Assembly (NCBI GenBank): GCA_003508005.1 | Contig: DNUE01000013.1 | Coordinates: forward strand, 62,001-126,000 | Origin: Desulfobulbaceae bacterium | GTDB lineage: Bacteria > Desulfobacterota > Desulfobulbia > Desulfobulbales > Desulfobulbaceae | Direction: 5' to 3' | DNA length: 64,000 nt | In this document: positions 1-10,243 of the stretch, piece by piece | How the letters are laid out: every line of letters starts with the position of its first letter | Position numbering within the stretch: position 1 is the stretch's first letter | Position numbers and translations under genes: made by a program | Notes under the pieces: model-generated | What the model was told of the DNA's origin: nothing | Database searches by the model: none | The model's input: only the letters and a program-made list of their open reading frames with translations

Positions 1-347
1 TCCATGCCCAGGACCTTGTCGCCTGGCTTAAGGGTGGCAAAATAGACCGCCATATTCGCCTGGCTGCCGGAATGGGCCTGGACGTTGGCATATTCGGCGC
101 CGAACAGTTCGCGGGCTCGGGCGATGGCCAGTGCCTCCACCTCGTCGGCAAAATCACAGCCACCGTAGTAGCGGCGGTTCGGGTAGCCTTCCGCATACTT
201 GTTGGTGAAGATCGAGCCCTGGGCTGCAAGCACCGCCAGGGAAGCGATATTCTCCGACGCGATCAACTCCAGCTGATTGGTCTGGCGGTCGAGTTCCTGC
301 TGGATCAACCGGTGAATAGCGGGATCCGTCTGTTCCAACGCTCTCAT
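1..347 (-). CDS. glyA: Serine hydroxymethyltransferase, N-terminal part (cut by window start)
   Basis: PLP enzyme that interconverts serine plus tetrahydrofolate with glycine plus methylene-tetrahydrofolate in the cytoplasm. The visible 115 codons carry the family N-terminus: the stretch [13 protein letters not shown], then the substrate-loop region [15 protein letters not shown], and [11 protein letters not shown], all diagnostic of GlyA. The ATG at 347 is preceded by AAGGA at a reasonable distance. It is the last visible gene of the long minus-strand fab operon, 140 bases after rpiB. The PLP lysine and the C-terminus lie outside the window. Confidence 0.96.
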   Translation of the reverse strand, partial: MRALEQTDPAIHRLIQQELDRQTNQLELIASENIASLAVLAAQGSIFTNKYAEGYPNRRYYGGCDFADEVEALAIARARELFGAEYANVQAHSGSQANMAVYFATLKPGDKVLGM

Positions 348-487
348 GATTTCAATTCCTTCAACTCTTTAATATCCTGAACTTTTTTAACCTTGCGGGC
401 CGCGTTGACAATAAAAAAACCGGTACCTTTAGTTATACAAGGCTCCCGGTTCCCGTGCAAGTGCCGCGTGGCGGCCCTGTCAATATT

Positions 488-913
488 TCAGCTCAACATA
501 TCGAGGCGGTGCTGATGGCGGCCGCCGGCAAATTCCGTCTCCAGCCATTGCCCGACGATATCAAGGGCAAGCGACGGTCCGATGACCCTGGCACCCAGAC
601 AGAGTACGTTGGCGTTGTTGTGTTCCCGGCTCATCCGGGCGGAAAATCCCTCGTGGCAGAGGGCGGCCCGGATATCCCGGTAACGGTTGGCGGCAATGGA
701 CATGCCGATGCCCGTGCCGCAGATCAAGATGCCCCGCTCGCATTGACCGCTGCGGACCTGCCCACAGACCCTTTCGGCGAAATCGGGATAATCGACGGAC
801 TGCGCTGAATCGCAGCCTGCATCGAACACCTCGTGCCCCTGCTGCCGGAGAAAATCGACGACCTGCAGCTTCAGATCAAATCCGCCATGATCGCTGCCCA
901 CGGAAATCTTCAT
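488..913 (-). CDS. rpiB: Ribose 5-phosphate isomerase B
   Basis: Interconverts ribose 5-phosphate and ribulose 5-phosphate (pentose phosphate pathway). The 141-residue protein is of family length and begins with SDHGGFDLK, the RpiB/LacAB sugar-phosphate-binding start. The catalytic cysteine segment ILICGTGIGMSIAANR and the later SREHNNANVLCLGAR motif are present. It lies between fabF and glyA in one direction, an rpiB-glyA order common in this phylum. Nothing looks damaged. Confidence 0.95.
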   Translation of the reverse strand: MKISVGSDHGGFDLKLQVVDFLRQQGHEVFDAGCDSAQSVDYPDFAERVCGQVRSGQCERGILICGTGIGMSIAANRYRDIRAALCHEGFSARMSREHNNANVLCLGARVIGPSLALDIVGQWLETEFAGGRHQHRLDMLS

Positions 914-934
914 CCTGCCCTCCAGGTCCAGGCT

Positions 935-2176
<1,242 letters not shown>

Positions 2177-2190
2177 GGCGACTCCAAAAA

Positions 2191-2424
2191 TCAGCTCTGC
2201 AGCTTATTGACGAAATTGATGGTGTCCTGAACCGTGGCGATCTTCTCTGCCTCTTCGTCAGGGATCTCCACATCAAATTCCTCCTCCATGGCCATGATCA
2301 GCTCCACCAGGTCCAGTGAATCCGCGCCCAGGTCATCGACAAAAGAAGCGCCAGGCACGACCTTGTCCTTGTCCACGCTGAGCTGCTCAACAATAATGTC
2401 GATCATCTTGCTTTCAACCGCCAT
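2191..2424 (-). CDS. acpP: Acyl carrier protein
   Basis: Small acidic carrier that holds growing acyl chains on a phosphopantetheine arm. The 77 residues include the attachment serine in the canonical [18 protein letters not shown] helix-II segment, followed by the acidic IPDEEAEKI stretch. The start at [10 protein letters not shown] was chosen because it gives the normal ACP length and is preceded by GAGGAGAG; a much longer reading frame continues upstream but overlaps fabG in another frame and is not credible. Confidence 0.98.
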   Translation of the reverse strand: MAVESKMIDIIVEQLSVDKDKVVPGASFVDDLGADSLDLVELIMAMEEEFDVEIPDEEAEKIATVQDTINFVNKLQS

Positions 2425-2510
2425 TGTCCACTCTCCTCTTGATTTGTAATGAGTTCGATTAAATGCTGTATGCAAAACGAGGCTGCCGCCTCTCAACAAC
2501 CAATATTTTC

Positions 2511-3260
2511 TCAGTTCCCCATGTACATGCCGCCGTTGACATGCAGGGTCTGCCCGGTCATATAGCCGCTTTCCGGCGAAGCAAGGAAGGCAACGGCCGC
2601 GGCCACGTCCTGCGGCTGACCCAAGGTGCCCAGGGGAATCTGCTTTATAAGCGCTTCCCGGATCTCTGCCGAGAGATTGCTGGTCATGTCGGTGACAATA
2701 TATCCAGGGGCCACGCAATTGACGGTGATAGAGCGGCTCGCTAACTCCCTGGCCATAGACTTGGTCAGGCCGACCAGGCCTGCCTTGGCCGAGGCATAGT
2801 TGACCTGGCCGGCATTGCCGAGAAAACCGACCACCGAGGTCATGTTGATGATCCGGCCCCACCTTTTTTTCATCATGCCCTTCATTACCGCCTTGCTGCA
2901 GATATATGCACCCTTGAGGTTGGTGTCCAGCACCGCATCCCATTCCGCATCCTTCATCCGGGCCATGAGCCCGTCCCTGGTAATGCCGGCGTTATTGACC
3001 AGGATGTCAACGCTTTCATGGGCGTCGGTAATCTCCCTGATCCGTTCCTGCGCCCTCTCGGAATCGGCGACATCAAAGGGGGCGAAAAAGCCCTTGCCGC
3101 CTGTCTGCTCGATGAGGGCAAGAGTTTGCTTTGCCGCAGCCTCATTGCTGACGTAATTGATACCGACCATCGCGCCCATGGCAGCCAGGCGCAGGCATAC
3201 CTGCTGGCCGATGCCTCTGCTGCCGCCGGTGACCAGGGCAACTTTTCCTTGCAGTGTCAT
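2511..3260 (-). CDS. fabG: 3-oxoacyl-ACP reductase
   Basis: NADPH-dependent short-chain dehydrogenase that reduces beta-ketoacyl-ACP in fatty-acid elongation. The 249-residue protein has the nucleotide motif TGGSRGIG near the N-terminus, NNAG, the catalytic serine in NMTSVVG and the YASAK Tyr/Lys pair, and the C-terminal [13 protein letters not shown] typical of FabG. It overlaps the stop of etfA by four bases, so the two are translationally coupled. Confidence 0.97.
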   Translation of the reverse strand: MTLQGKVALVTGGSRGIGQQVCLRLAAMGAMVGINYVSNEAAAKQTLALIEQTGGKGFFAPFDVADSERAQERIREITDAHESVDILVNNAGITRDGLMARMKDAEWDAVLDTNLKGAYICSKAVMKGMMKKRWGRIINMTSVVGFLGNAGQVNYASAKAGLVGLTKSMARELASRSITVNCVAPGYIVTDMTSNLSAEIREALIKQIPLGTLGQPQDVAAAVAFLASPESGYMTGQTLHVNGGMYMGN

Positions 3261-4450
3261 TGTCCGCGGTTCTCCCTGATTTTTTTGGTCAGCAGCGGGA
3301 CAATTTCGAAGAGGTCGCCCACCAGGCCGTAGGTGGCGATGTCGAATATCGGGGCGTTCTCGTCCCGGTTGATGGCCACGATGGTCTCTGCAGACTGCAT
3401 GCCCACTGCGTGCTGGATCGCGCCGGAAATGCCACAGGCGATATAGAGCTTGGGGCAGACGGTCTTGCCGGTCTGGCCAACCTGATGCCGGTAGGGAATC
3501 CAGCCGGCGTCAACCGCGGCGCGGGAGGCTGAAACGGTGCCGCCCAGTTCCTCTGCAAGTTCCCGGAGGAGCGCAAAGCCCTTTTCGCTCTCAAGTCCCC
3601 GGCCGCCGGACACGAGAATATCCGCTTCCTGGATATTCACCTTGTCCTGTTTGCTCAGCACCGATTCAAGCACCTCAACCCTGGAGAGGAAGGCTTCATC
3701 GGGCAATTCGACCCTGATCACCTCTCCCTGCCGCGCCTGATCTGACGGCAGCGGAGCCATGACCTTGGGACGGACGGTTGCCATCTGCGGCCGGGAATGG
3801 GGACATTCGATGGTCGCCATGATGTTGCCGCCAAAGGCGGGCCTGGTCTGCAGGAGCATCCCGTCTTCCCGGCGGATGTCGAGATGGGTGCAGTCGGCGG
3901 TCAGCCCGGCATTGAGGGCATTGGCGACCTGGGGGATGAAGGAACGGCCGATGGCCGTTGCCCCGGCAAGCACCACCTCAGGCTGGTGATCACGAATCAG
4001 TCTCTCCAGAACCCGGCCGAAGACGTCTTCCCGGTACTGGGCCAGCCGTGGATCATCCACCACATAGACCTGGTCCGCGCCGCAGGCTATCAACTCCCCT
4101 GCAGAGGCCTCAACTCCTTTGCCGAAGACCACAGCGCTGAGCGGCACCCCGCGCGTATCAGCCAGTTTTCTGCCGACGCCCAGCAGTTCGAAGGAAACCG
4201 GGGCTATCACCCCGTGCCTGAACTCGGCAAAAACCCAGATGCCGGACCACTCGTCCAGGTTCGCCCGGTTGTTTTTTTCCGCGCCCTCGATGCGCAGAGC
4301 CTGCGGCTCACAGACCTCGACGCAGGAACCGCACAAGGTGCACAGGTCATTGACCACGGCGCAGCCGTCAATAACGGTAATGGCCCCGAAGGGGCAGTTC
4401 GCTTCGCAGACGCCGCAGCCGATACATTTTTCTTTGTCTACTATGAGCAT
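3257..4450 (-). CDS. etfA: Electron transfer flavoprotein alpha subunit with N-terminal ferredoxin domain
   Basis: Large subunit of an electron transfer flavoprotein. The first ~60 residues form a two-cluster ferredoxin with CIGCGVCEANCP and CTLCGSCVEVCEP; the EtfA body follows, with the FAD-domain motifs GGRGLESEKGF, ACGISGAIQHAVGM and NRDENAPIFDIATYG. The start at 4450 (MLIVDKEKC) puts the ferredoxin at the N-terminus; the reading frame stays open upstream but that part is basic and Arg/Pro-rich and is not coding. Ferredoxin-fused EtfA is known from complexes such as caffeyl-CoA reductase, where flavin-based bifurcation has been shown. Here it sits between etfB and fabG. Confidence 0.95.
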   Translation of the reverse strand: MLIVDKEKCIGCGVCEANCPFGAITVIDGCAVVNDLCTLCGSCVEVCEPQALRIEGAEKNNRANLDEWSGIWVFAEFRHGVIAPVSFELLGVGRKLADTRGVPLSAVVFGKGVEASAGELIACGADQVYVVDDPRLAQYREDVFGRVLERLIRDHQPEVVLAGATAIGRSFIPQVANALNAGLTADCTHLDIRREDGMLLQTRPAFGGNIMATIECPHSRPQMATVRPKVMAPLPSDQARQGEVIRVELPDEAFLSRVEVLESVLSKQDKVNIQEADILVSGGRGLESEKGFALLRELAEELGGTVSASRAAVDAGWIPYRHQVGQTGKTVCPKLYIACGISGAIQHAVGMQSAETIVAINRDENAPIFDIATYGLVGDLFEIVPLLTKKIRENRGQ

Positions 4451-4511
4451 AACTTGTCCGAAGAGCCTGTTCCTGATTATCGTCCTATTCCGCCGGGAGT
4501 CCTTCCGGTGT

Positions 4512-5291
4512 TTACAGCAATCCCTTGAGCTTGGCAACCAGCTGCTCCACCTGCTCGGCCGGGGAGCCCGTGAACACGGTGCGGTTGCCTCGGGGTTTCG
4601 GGCTGAACACGGAAACCACCTTGGTCGGCGAACCGGCAAGCCCGATGCACTTTTCGTCGGCATGGATATCCGCGGCCCGCAGCACCCTTATCTCCGCCTT
4701 TTTGGCCCGCATTTTGCCTTTCAGCGAGGGCACCCGGGGCTCGTTGATGTCCTTGACCACGGTGAGCAGCGCCGGCAGCGGCAGCTGCACAACATCATAG
4801 CCGTCATCCATCATCCGTTCCGCCACCAGGCCGCTGTCGCCTATGGTCCGAATCTTTTGCACGCAGGTCAGATAGGGGAGGGACAGCTGGGTCGCCAGGC
4901 CAGGCCCAACCTGAGCCGTATCGCCGTCAATGGCCTGCTTGCCGCAAAGCACCAGGTCAAAGTTGCCCAGGGTAACCATTGCCTTCGCCAGGGTGTAGGA
5001 AGTGGCCCAGGTATCGGCCCCGGCGAAGGCCCGATCGGAAACCAGCACTCCCCCGTCCGCTCCGCAGGAAATGGCCTCGCGCAACACTGCCTCGGCCTGA
5101 GGGGGGCCCATGGACAGAGCGGTAACGGTGCCGCCCAAATTCTCCTTGATCCGTACCGCCTCTTCCAGGGCGTGGCGATCAAAGGGGTTCATGATGGATT
5201 CAACCCCTTCCCGGGCCATGGTGTTGGTTTCCGGATCGAGGCGGACATCCTTGGTGTCCGGGACCTGTTTTATGCAAACGATGATATCCAT
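4512..5291 (-). CDS. etfB: Electron transfer flavoprotein beta subunit
   Basis: Partner of the EtfA gene downstream; together they form a flavin heterodimer passing electrons to or from an acyl-CoA dehydrogenase. The 259-residue protein has the EtfB start MDIIVCIKQVPDT, MNPFDRHALEEAVRIKE, the nucleotide-binding segment LCGKQAIDGDTAQVGP, and LPALLTVVKDINEPRVPS, all family signatures. It lies 10 bases after the acyl-CoA dehydrogenase gene, supporting one functional unit. Confidence 0.97.
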   Translation of the reverse strand: MDIIVCIKQVPDTKDVRLDPETNTMAREGVESIMNPFDRHALEEAVRIKENLGGTVTALSMGPPQAEAVLREAISCGADGGVLVSDRAFAGADTWATSYTLAKAMVTLGNFDLVLCGKQAIDGDTAQVGPGLATQLSLPYLTCVQKIRTIGDSGLVAERMMDDGYDVVQLPLPALLTVVKDINEPRVPSLKGKMRAKKAEIRVLRAADIHADEKCIGLAGSPTKVVSVFSPKPRGNRTVFTGSPAEQVEQLVAKLKGLL

Positions 5292-5300
5292 GGTGTGTAC

Positions 5301-6455
5301 TTATGCTGAAGCGTATTCCTTGTTCAGTTCCTGGCCGATGACATTGCGCTGGATCTGGTTGGTGCCTTCATATATCTGCAGGATCTTTGCATCCCGCATC
5401 ATCTTCTCCACCGGGTATTCCTTCATGTAGCCGTAGCCACCGAGGACCTGCACCGCGTCGGTGGTCACCTTCATGGCCATGTCTGAGGCAAAAACTTTGC
5501 ACATGGAGGAAGCCTTGCTTATATTTTTGGCATTGCTCCCGATATGGCGGGCGGCGGCATAGACCAGGGCCCGTGCCGCTTCCAACTGGATGGCCATGTC
5601 TGCCAGCATGTGCTGCACAGCCTGGAAGGAAATGATTGGCCTGCCGAACTGGACACGCTGCTTGGCGTAGACGACCGCTTCGTCCAGGGCAGCCTGTCCC
5701 AGGCCAACTCCCAATGAGGCAATACCCGGCCGGGAGATATCAAGGGTCTTCATCACGGTGATAAAGCCGGTGCCTTTTCTGCCCACCAGTCTGTCTTTGG
5801 GAATACGGCAGTCCTTCATGATCAGTTCACGAGTGGCGGATGCACGGATCCCCATCTTGTCTTCCTTCTTGCCGTAGGAAAAACCCGGATCGCCGTCCTC
5901 TACCATGAAAATGGAGGCGCCGCGCGGTCCCTTACTGGGATCGGTCATCGCCACGATGGAATAGATCTGCGCCTCGCCGCCGTTGGTAATCCACTGCTTG
6001 GTGCCGTTCAGCACCCATTCGTCGCCGTCCAGCACAGCCGTAGTCCTTACCCCGGAGGCATCGCTGCCGGCGTTGGACTCGGTCAGACCGAAGGCGGCCC
6101 ATTTCCTGCCAGAGGCGATGTCGGGCAGGTAGCGCTCCTTCTGCTCCTGACTGCCGGCAATCATGACCGGATAGATGCCCAGGGCGTTGGCGGCAAAGCT
6201 CGTTGCCACCCCGACGCAGCCGCGGGCCAGTTCCTCCAGAACCAAAACGATTTCAAAACAGCCGCCGCCCAGGCCGCCGAACTCCTCGGGGACAAATACC
6301 CCGAAAAGGTCAGCCTTGGCCATGTCCATGAGAATGGAGGTCGGAAACTCATTTTTTTCGTCAAGCTCGGCCCGCAGGGGAATGATTTTCTCCCTGGCGA
6401 TCTCCCGGGCTGTCTCGACAATCATCTGTTGTTCTTCGGTCAGAAAATAGTCCAC
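5301..6455 (-). CDS. Acyl-CoA dehydrogenase (short/medium-chain type)
   Basis: FAD enzyme of the acyl-CoA dehydrogenase family, 384 residues as usual. Visible marks are FGLTESNAGSDASG and WITNGGEA (flavin and substrate binding), the arginine of GIRASATRELIMKDCR, QVLGGYGYMKEYPVEKM, and the C-terminal YEGTNQIQRNVI, whose Glu is the catalytic base in short/medium-chain members. It is immediately upstream of etfB and etfA and directly downstream of fabH, inside a fatty-acid synthesis operon. Substrate (acyl-CoA or acyl-ACP) and reaction direction cannot be read from sequence. Confidence 0.95.
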   Translation of the reverse strand: MDYFLTEEQQMIVETAREIAREKIIPLRAELDEKNEFPTSILMDMAKADLFGVFVPEEFGGLGGGCFEIVLVLEELARGCVGVATSFAANALGIYPVMIAGSQEQKERYLPDIASGRKWAAFGLTESNAGSDASGVRTTAVLDGDEWVLNGTKQWITNGGEAQIYSIVAMTDPSKGPRGASIFMVEDGDPGFSYGKKEDKMGIRASATRELIMKDCRIPKDRLVGRKGTGFITVMKTLDISRPGIASLGVGLGQAALDEAVVYAKQRVQFGRPIISFQAVQHMLADMAIQLEAARALVYAAARHIGSNAKNISKASSMCKVFASDMAMKVTTDAVQVLGGYGYMKEYPVEKMMRDAKILQIYEGTNQIQRNVIGQELNKEYASA

Positions 6456-6467
6456 AATATGCTCCTC

Positions 6468-7445
6468 TTACCAGTGCATAAGCATTGAACCCCAGGTAAA
6501 GCCGCCGCCAAACGAACAGAACAGCAGCAGGTCGCCGCCTTTTATCCTCCCCTGGCGATGGACCTCATCAAGCGCTATAGGGATACTTGCCGCAGATGTA
6601 TTACCATATTTGTCCACGTTTATATAGACCTTTTCCGCCGCCACGCCAAGCCGTTCCATAAGCTTGTGCAGGATACGGACATTGGCCTGGTGCGGGATCA
6701 TGAGGGCAACATCATCCATGGTCAACGTGTTTCGTCGCAGCAATTCCTGAACCGAGTTTTCCATGGCCCTGACCGCGTGCTTGAATACATCCCGGCCGCT
6801 CATCTGGATGGAGCAGCAGTCATCGCTGCTCTGTTCAAGGGCCGGATTACAGCTCTTCGGGCTGTTCATGTACAACAGGTTCCAAAGGCGACCGTCGGAA
6901 CCGAGATGGGCGTCAAGCACCCCATGTCCCCTGCTCCCGCCGCTCAGCACGCAGGCGCCGGCGCCGTCACCGAACAGGATGCACGTGTTGCGGTCCTGCC
7001 AATTTACCCGGGCGGACAGGGTTTCCGAACCAATCAGGAGTATTTTCATGCCCGGTCGGCTGCCAATATACTTGTCCGCCAGGTCCAGGCCATAGAGATA
7101 CCCGGAGCAGGCGGCATTGAGATCATAGGCGAAGGCATTACCGGCACCGATTTCAGCCTGGACGAAACAGGCGCAGGAGGGCATGATCATGTGCGGTGTC
7201 ATGGTCGCCACCAGCACAAGATCCAGATCACGGGCCTTCACCTCCGCATTGCGCAAAGCCCTGCGGGCGGCCTTGGCGGCAAGCAGATAGTTTTCTTCAC
7301 CGGGCCCGGAAATCCGGCGGGTCCGAATGCCTGTTCTGGTGGTGATCCATTCGTCCGAGGTCTCCACCATTTTTTCCAGGTCGAAATTGGTCAGCTTTCT
7401 CTTAGGCAGACAGGAGCCGGTGCCGAGTACGGTTGCCCGCTTCAT
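6468..7445 (-). CDS. fabH: Beta-ketoacyl-ACP synthase III
   Basis: Initiates fatty-acid synthesis by condensing an acyl-CoA primer with malonyl-ACP. The Cys of DLNAACSGYLYGLDLA, His of MIPHQANVRI and Asn of KYGNTSAAS form the catalytic triad. The start at 7445 (MKRATVLGTGS) gives 325 residues, the normal size; an ATG three codons earlier (7454) overlapping the end of plsX is also possible. The frame open further upstream is inside plsX and is ignored. The plsX-fabH order is conserved widely. Confidence 0.96.
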   Translation of the reverse strand: MKRATVLGTGSCLPKRKLTNFDLEKMVETSDEWITTRTGIRTRRISGPGEENYLLAAKAARRALRNAEVKARDLDLVLVATMTPHMIMPSCACFVQAEIGAGNAFAYDLNAACSGYLYGLDLADKYIGSRPGMKILLIGSETLSARVNWQDRNTCILFGDGAGACVLSGGSRGHGVLDAHLGSDGRLWNLLYMNSPKSCNPALEQSSDDCCSIQMSGRDVFKHAVRAMENSVQELLRRNTLTMDDVALMIPHQANVRILHKLMERLGVAAEKVYINVDKYGNTSAASIPIALDEVHRQGRIKGGDLLLFCSFGGGFTWGSMLMHW

Positions 7446-7446
7446 C

Positions 7447-8478
7447 TTAGCCATCCGCCTCAACAGGTTCTGATTGTTCCCATTTGGCAAGGGCCTCGAC
7501 AATAGCGTCGTTAACCCTCTTCTCCACCATGTTGGCAGCAACCACAACGGCATTCTTGATGGCCGTGGCATTGGACTTTCCGTGGCTGACGATGCCGGTG
7601 CCGTTGATGCCAAGCAGTGGCGCCCCGCCGTATTCCGCGTAATCGACGCGTTTGCGAAAATTCTTGAACGCGTTGCGAATCAGCAGGTAGCCGATCTTGG
7701 CTCGAAAGGATTTGAGGATCTCGGCCCGGAGCATCTGCATGGCAGCATCGGCCAACCCTTCGCTGACCTTCAGGGAGATGTTGCCGATGAAACCGTCGCA
7801 GACGATGACATCCACGTTTCCCTGGTACACATCCCTGCCCTCGACATTACCGATAAAGTTGAGATTACTGGCGGCCAGGAGTTCGTGCGCCTCCTTGACC
7901 AGCGCATTGCCCTTGCCCGCTTCCTCGCCTATACTGAGCAGGCCCACCCGAGGATTGGCCATCTGCAGGATCTTGCTGATGCAGGAAGCGGCCATGATCG
8001 CAAACTGCAGCAGGTGCTGCGGACGGCAATCCACATTGGCCCCCAGGTCCATAATCATGACCGGCTGTTTCAGGGTGGGGAACATGCCGGCGATGCCTGG
8101 CCTGGAGATTCCCTTAAGCCGGCCAAGTTTCTTCACGGCGGAAGCAAGGGTTGCCCCGGAATGCCCGGCGGAAACCAGGGCATCGGCGCTACCGACGCGA
8201 ACCAATTCGAATCCGACCATGATGGTTGAATTCTTCTTGCGGCGTACAGCCTCCACCGGCGTCTCGTGCATGGTGATGGTCTCCGGGGCATGTTCAACAT
8301 GCAGGCGGCTGGCAATGGCGCCATCCATGCCCAGAGTGGCTAGGTGCTGCCGGAGAAATTCATCCGGCCCCAGAAGGATGATCTCGAAGTTACGGTTTTC
8401 CCGCAACGCTGCGAGCGCACCCTCGATGATCGGTTCGGGGCCAGTGTCGCCTCCCATGGCATCAAGGGCAATTCGCAC
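7447..8478 (-). CDS. plsX: Phosphate acyltransferase PlsX
   Basis: Converts acyl-ACP to acyl-phosphate for the PlsY step of phospholipid synthesis; peripheral membrane enzyme. The 343-residue protein starts MRIALDAMGGDTGPEP, with VSAGHSGATLASAVKKLGR, MDLGANVDCRP, NFIGNVEGRDV and CDGFIGNISLKVSEG, all PlsX signatures. It follows rpmF by 8 bases, the classic rpmF-plsX-fabH arrangement. Confidence 0.97.
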   Translation of the reverse strand: MRIALDAMGGDTGPEPIIEGALAALRENRNFEIILLGPDEFLRQHLATLGMDGAIASRLHVEHAPETITMHETPVEAVRRKKNSTIMVGFELVRVGSADALVSAGHSGATLASAVKKLGRLKGISRPGIAGMFPTLKQPVMIMDLGANVDCRPQHLLQFAIMAASCISKILQMANPRVGLLSIGEEAGKGNALVKEAHELLAASNLNFIGNVEGRDVYQGNVDVIVCDGFIGNISLKVSEGLADAAMQMLRAEILKSFRAKIGYLLIRNAFKNFRKRVDYAEYGGAPLLGINGTGIVSHGKSNATAIKNAVVVAANMVEKRVNDAIVEALAKWEQSEPVEADG

Positions 8479-8486
8479 GATCCCGC

Positions 8487-8675
8487 CTATGCCAGTTCTT
8501 CCTCAAGCTTGATGACTGACCTGTTCTTATAAGTACCGCAACCTCCGCACAAACGATGGGGAAGCTTAGCTTCGCCGCACTGGGGGCAAGATACCGTATT
8601 CGGCACGGTCAGAAAGTCGTGTGCCCGCCGCTTACGCGTCCGGGAATGTGAATGTCGTCGTTTTGGTAAGGCCAT
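8487..8675 (-). CDS. rpmF: 50S ribosomal protein L32
   Basis: Small ribosomal protein of 62 residues starting [17 protein letters not shown], the typical L32 start. It keeps the four-cysteine zinc-ribbon pattern (CPQC and CGGC), that is, a C+ type paralogue. The start at 8675 is preceded by GGAGGAAG. Located between the yceD-family gene and plsX, as in many bacteria. Confidence 0.97.
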   Translation of the reverse strand: MALPKRRHSHSRTRKRRAHDFLTVPNTVSCPQCGEAKLPHRLCGGCGTYKNRSVIKLEEELA

Positions 8676-8787
8676 CTGTCTTCCTCCATTGAATAACCTG
8701 AAACGAAGCTTCAAGTTTGATAATCTTCTGTTCTTCCGAACTGATTGATATGCCCTTTGACTTTGTATGTGAACAGGACGGCTAACG

Positions 8788-9318
8788 CTACTTCTGTTTT
8801 TTGTACGAGGCTAATACGGCAAAGGGAGAACTTGCCAATTTGCCACCATGACAGCCGCATTGTCCTTCATTCAGATTGTATCCGCAATGGCTGCACAAAC
8901 CGAGACAATTTTCCCGGCACAACTGCTTGGCCGGCAGGCCGAGATAAATCTGCTGACGCAGAATATCTTCAAGATCCACAACCGGTTCGATAACCTGCAA
9001 GGTATCCAGGTCACTGCCAGTCAATTCAATCTCCTGCAGCCGCCAGTGCCGTTCGTTTTCCGGCAACTCAACGATAAGCTGCATCTTGGCATCGAGGGCA
9101 TAATCGTATCCCGCCAGGCAACGGTCGCAGCTGAGTCTGAACTCGACCTGCAGCGTGCCCTGCACTTCGATCCGTCCCTCACTTTTTTTGGTCAGTTGCA
9201 GTGCGGCGTTAACTGGACCGGCCTTGCCCAGCAGTTCTTCGGGCAGCAACGACTGATCAATGATGGCGACATGCATTCCCTGCTCGGGTATCTCTGAAAA
9301 CGGAATGTGTAATTGCAT
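8788..9318 (-). CDS. YceD/DUF177 family protein
   Basis: DUF177 (YceD) proteins are almost always encoded next to rpmF, and are implicated in 23S rRNA/large-subunit maturation in some organisms. The 176-residue protein has the central CDRCL motif and an unusually cysteine-rich C-terminal part (CRENC, CSHC, CGCHGG), which may bind zinc. The start was set at the ATG at 9318 ([10 protein letters not shown]); a TTG eight codons upstream (9342) is an alternative but lacks a ribosome binding site. First gene of the fab operon. Confidence 0.88.
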   Translation of the reverse strand: MQLHIPFSEIPEQGMHVAIIDQSLLPEELLGKAGPVNAALQLTKKSEGRIEVQGTLQVEFRLSCDRCLAGYDYALDAKMQLIVELPENERHWRLQEIELTGSDLDTLQVIEPVVDLEDILRQQIYLGLPAKQLCRENCLGLCSHCGYNLNEGQCGCHGGKLASSPFAVLASYKKQK

Positions 9319-9520
9319 CGCCGCCAGTCCGTCAAGAAACAAATAAAAAAATTAAAATTTGATACTATACATAAAAATAGAGCACAAGGCTACGACAAAA
9401 TGCCATGTACCGATATTCAGGGAAGATTTCCGCGAGAACACGGGCCTGGACGGTACCGACTGGCTTTTCCTGCCTCGGCAAGCGATGAGTACTGGGCGAC
9501 CCGGTATGCAGAAAAATGAC
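9319..9520. other. AT-rich intergenic region upstream of the fab operon
   Basis: No gene seen. The part at 9335-9390 is markedly AT-rich and contains TATAGT and related hexamers on the minus strand, suitable for the -10 of the yceD-rpmF-plsX-fab operon, but no convincing -35 is placed for it. The mlaC stop lies at its other end, with no clear intrinsic terminator. Confidence 0.3.
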
Positions 9521-10192
9521 TTATGATCTTTTTTTGTCGATCAGGAGATCGGTAGTATCAGGTTTGCCCGCATTTGCTTCCAACTCGTGAACCTTATCTT
9601 CGATTTGCTTGACCAAAGAGGCATAACCATCCTTGCGGATGATTTCCCGGAATTGCTCCATGTAATTGCGGATCAGGCTCACCCCTTCCACCACGATATC
9701 GTAGGCCATCCACTCACTGCCTTTCAAAATCATGATATAGGAGACCGGGAGCACCATTTCCTTGTCCACCAGTTCGGTCTCCACCTGGGCCCGATCGCCT
9801 TTGATCCGTTGCCCTTTGAAGACCACCTTCTGCTTGGAATAGTTCTCGATTTTGCCGATATAGGCATGCTCCAGCAGCTTGGTGAACAGATCGACGAACT
9901 GTCCCTGTTCACTGTTGGAGAGTTGACGCCATTGGCTGCCCAGTACTCGCTTTGACATCTCCTCGAAATCAAAACGCTCATGAGCGACGTCCATCACCTT
10001 TACCCTTCTCTTTCCTCTGTTTTCCTCACCCTGGAGGGTTTCTTCGGTGAGGATGCCGAGGATCTTGTCGACAAAGGGTCGCAGTTGCTCGGTGGGATCG
10101 GGTGCGGCTAAGACAGCAGTGGACATTCCTGCGCTCAGCCAGGCTGACAATAACAGCACAATGACAGACGTAAACGGGTATCGACGAATCAT
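9521..10192 (-). CDS. mlaC: MlaC/Ttg2D-family periplasmic phospholipid-binding protein
   Basis: Periplasmic shuttle of the Mla system that carries phospholipid between the MlaA outer-membrane and MlaFED inner-membrane complexes. A signal peptide (RRYPFTSVIVLLLSAWL, then small residues to AVLAA) is followed by the family domain with VLGSQWRQLSNSEQ, FVDLFTKLLEHAYIGKIENY and YDIVVEGVSLIRNYMEQF. The ATG at 10192 is preceded by AGG six bases away; the ATG at 10204 is an alternative. It is last in the mlaEFDAC order. Confidence 0.93.
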   Translation of the reverse strand: MIRRYPFTSVIVLLLSAWLSAGMSTAVLAAPDPTEQLRPFVDKILGILTEETLQGEENRGKRRVKVMDVAHERFDFEEMSKRVLGSQWRQLSNSEQGQFVDLFTKLLEHAYIGKIENYSKQKVVFKGQRIKGDRAQVETELVDKEMVLPVSYIMILKGSEWMAYDIVVEGVSLIRNYMEQFREIIRKDGYASLVKQIEDKVHELEANAGKPDTTDLLIDKKRS

Positions 10193-10243
10193 GGACAACC
10201 TCATTTCAGTATTCAGGCAACACCTTCCGGAAATCGGGCCCTG

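Noticed and set aside
4451..4663. N-terminal extension of etfA (71 more codons in frame)
   Set aside because: Composition is Arg/Pro/Ser-rich, it overlaps etfB, and the ferredoxin domain has a natural start at 4450.
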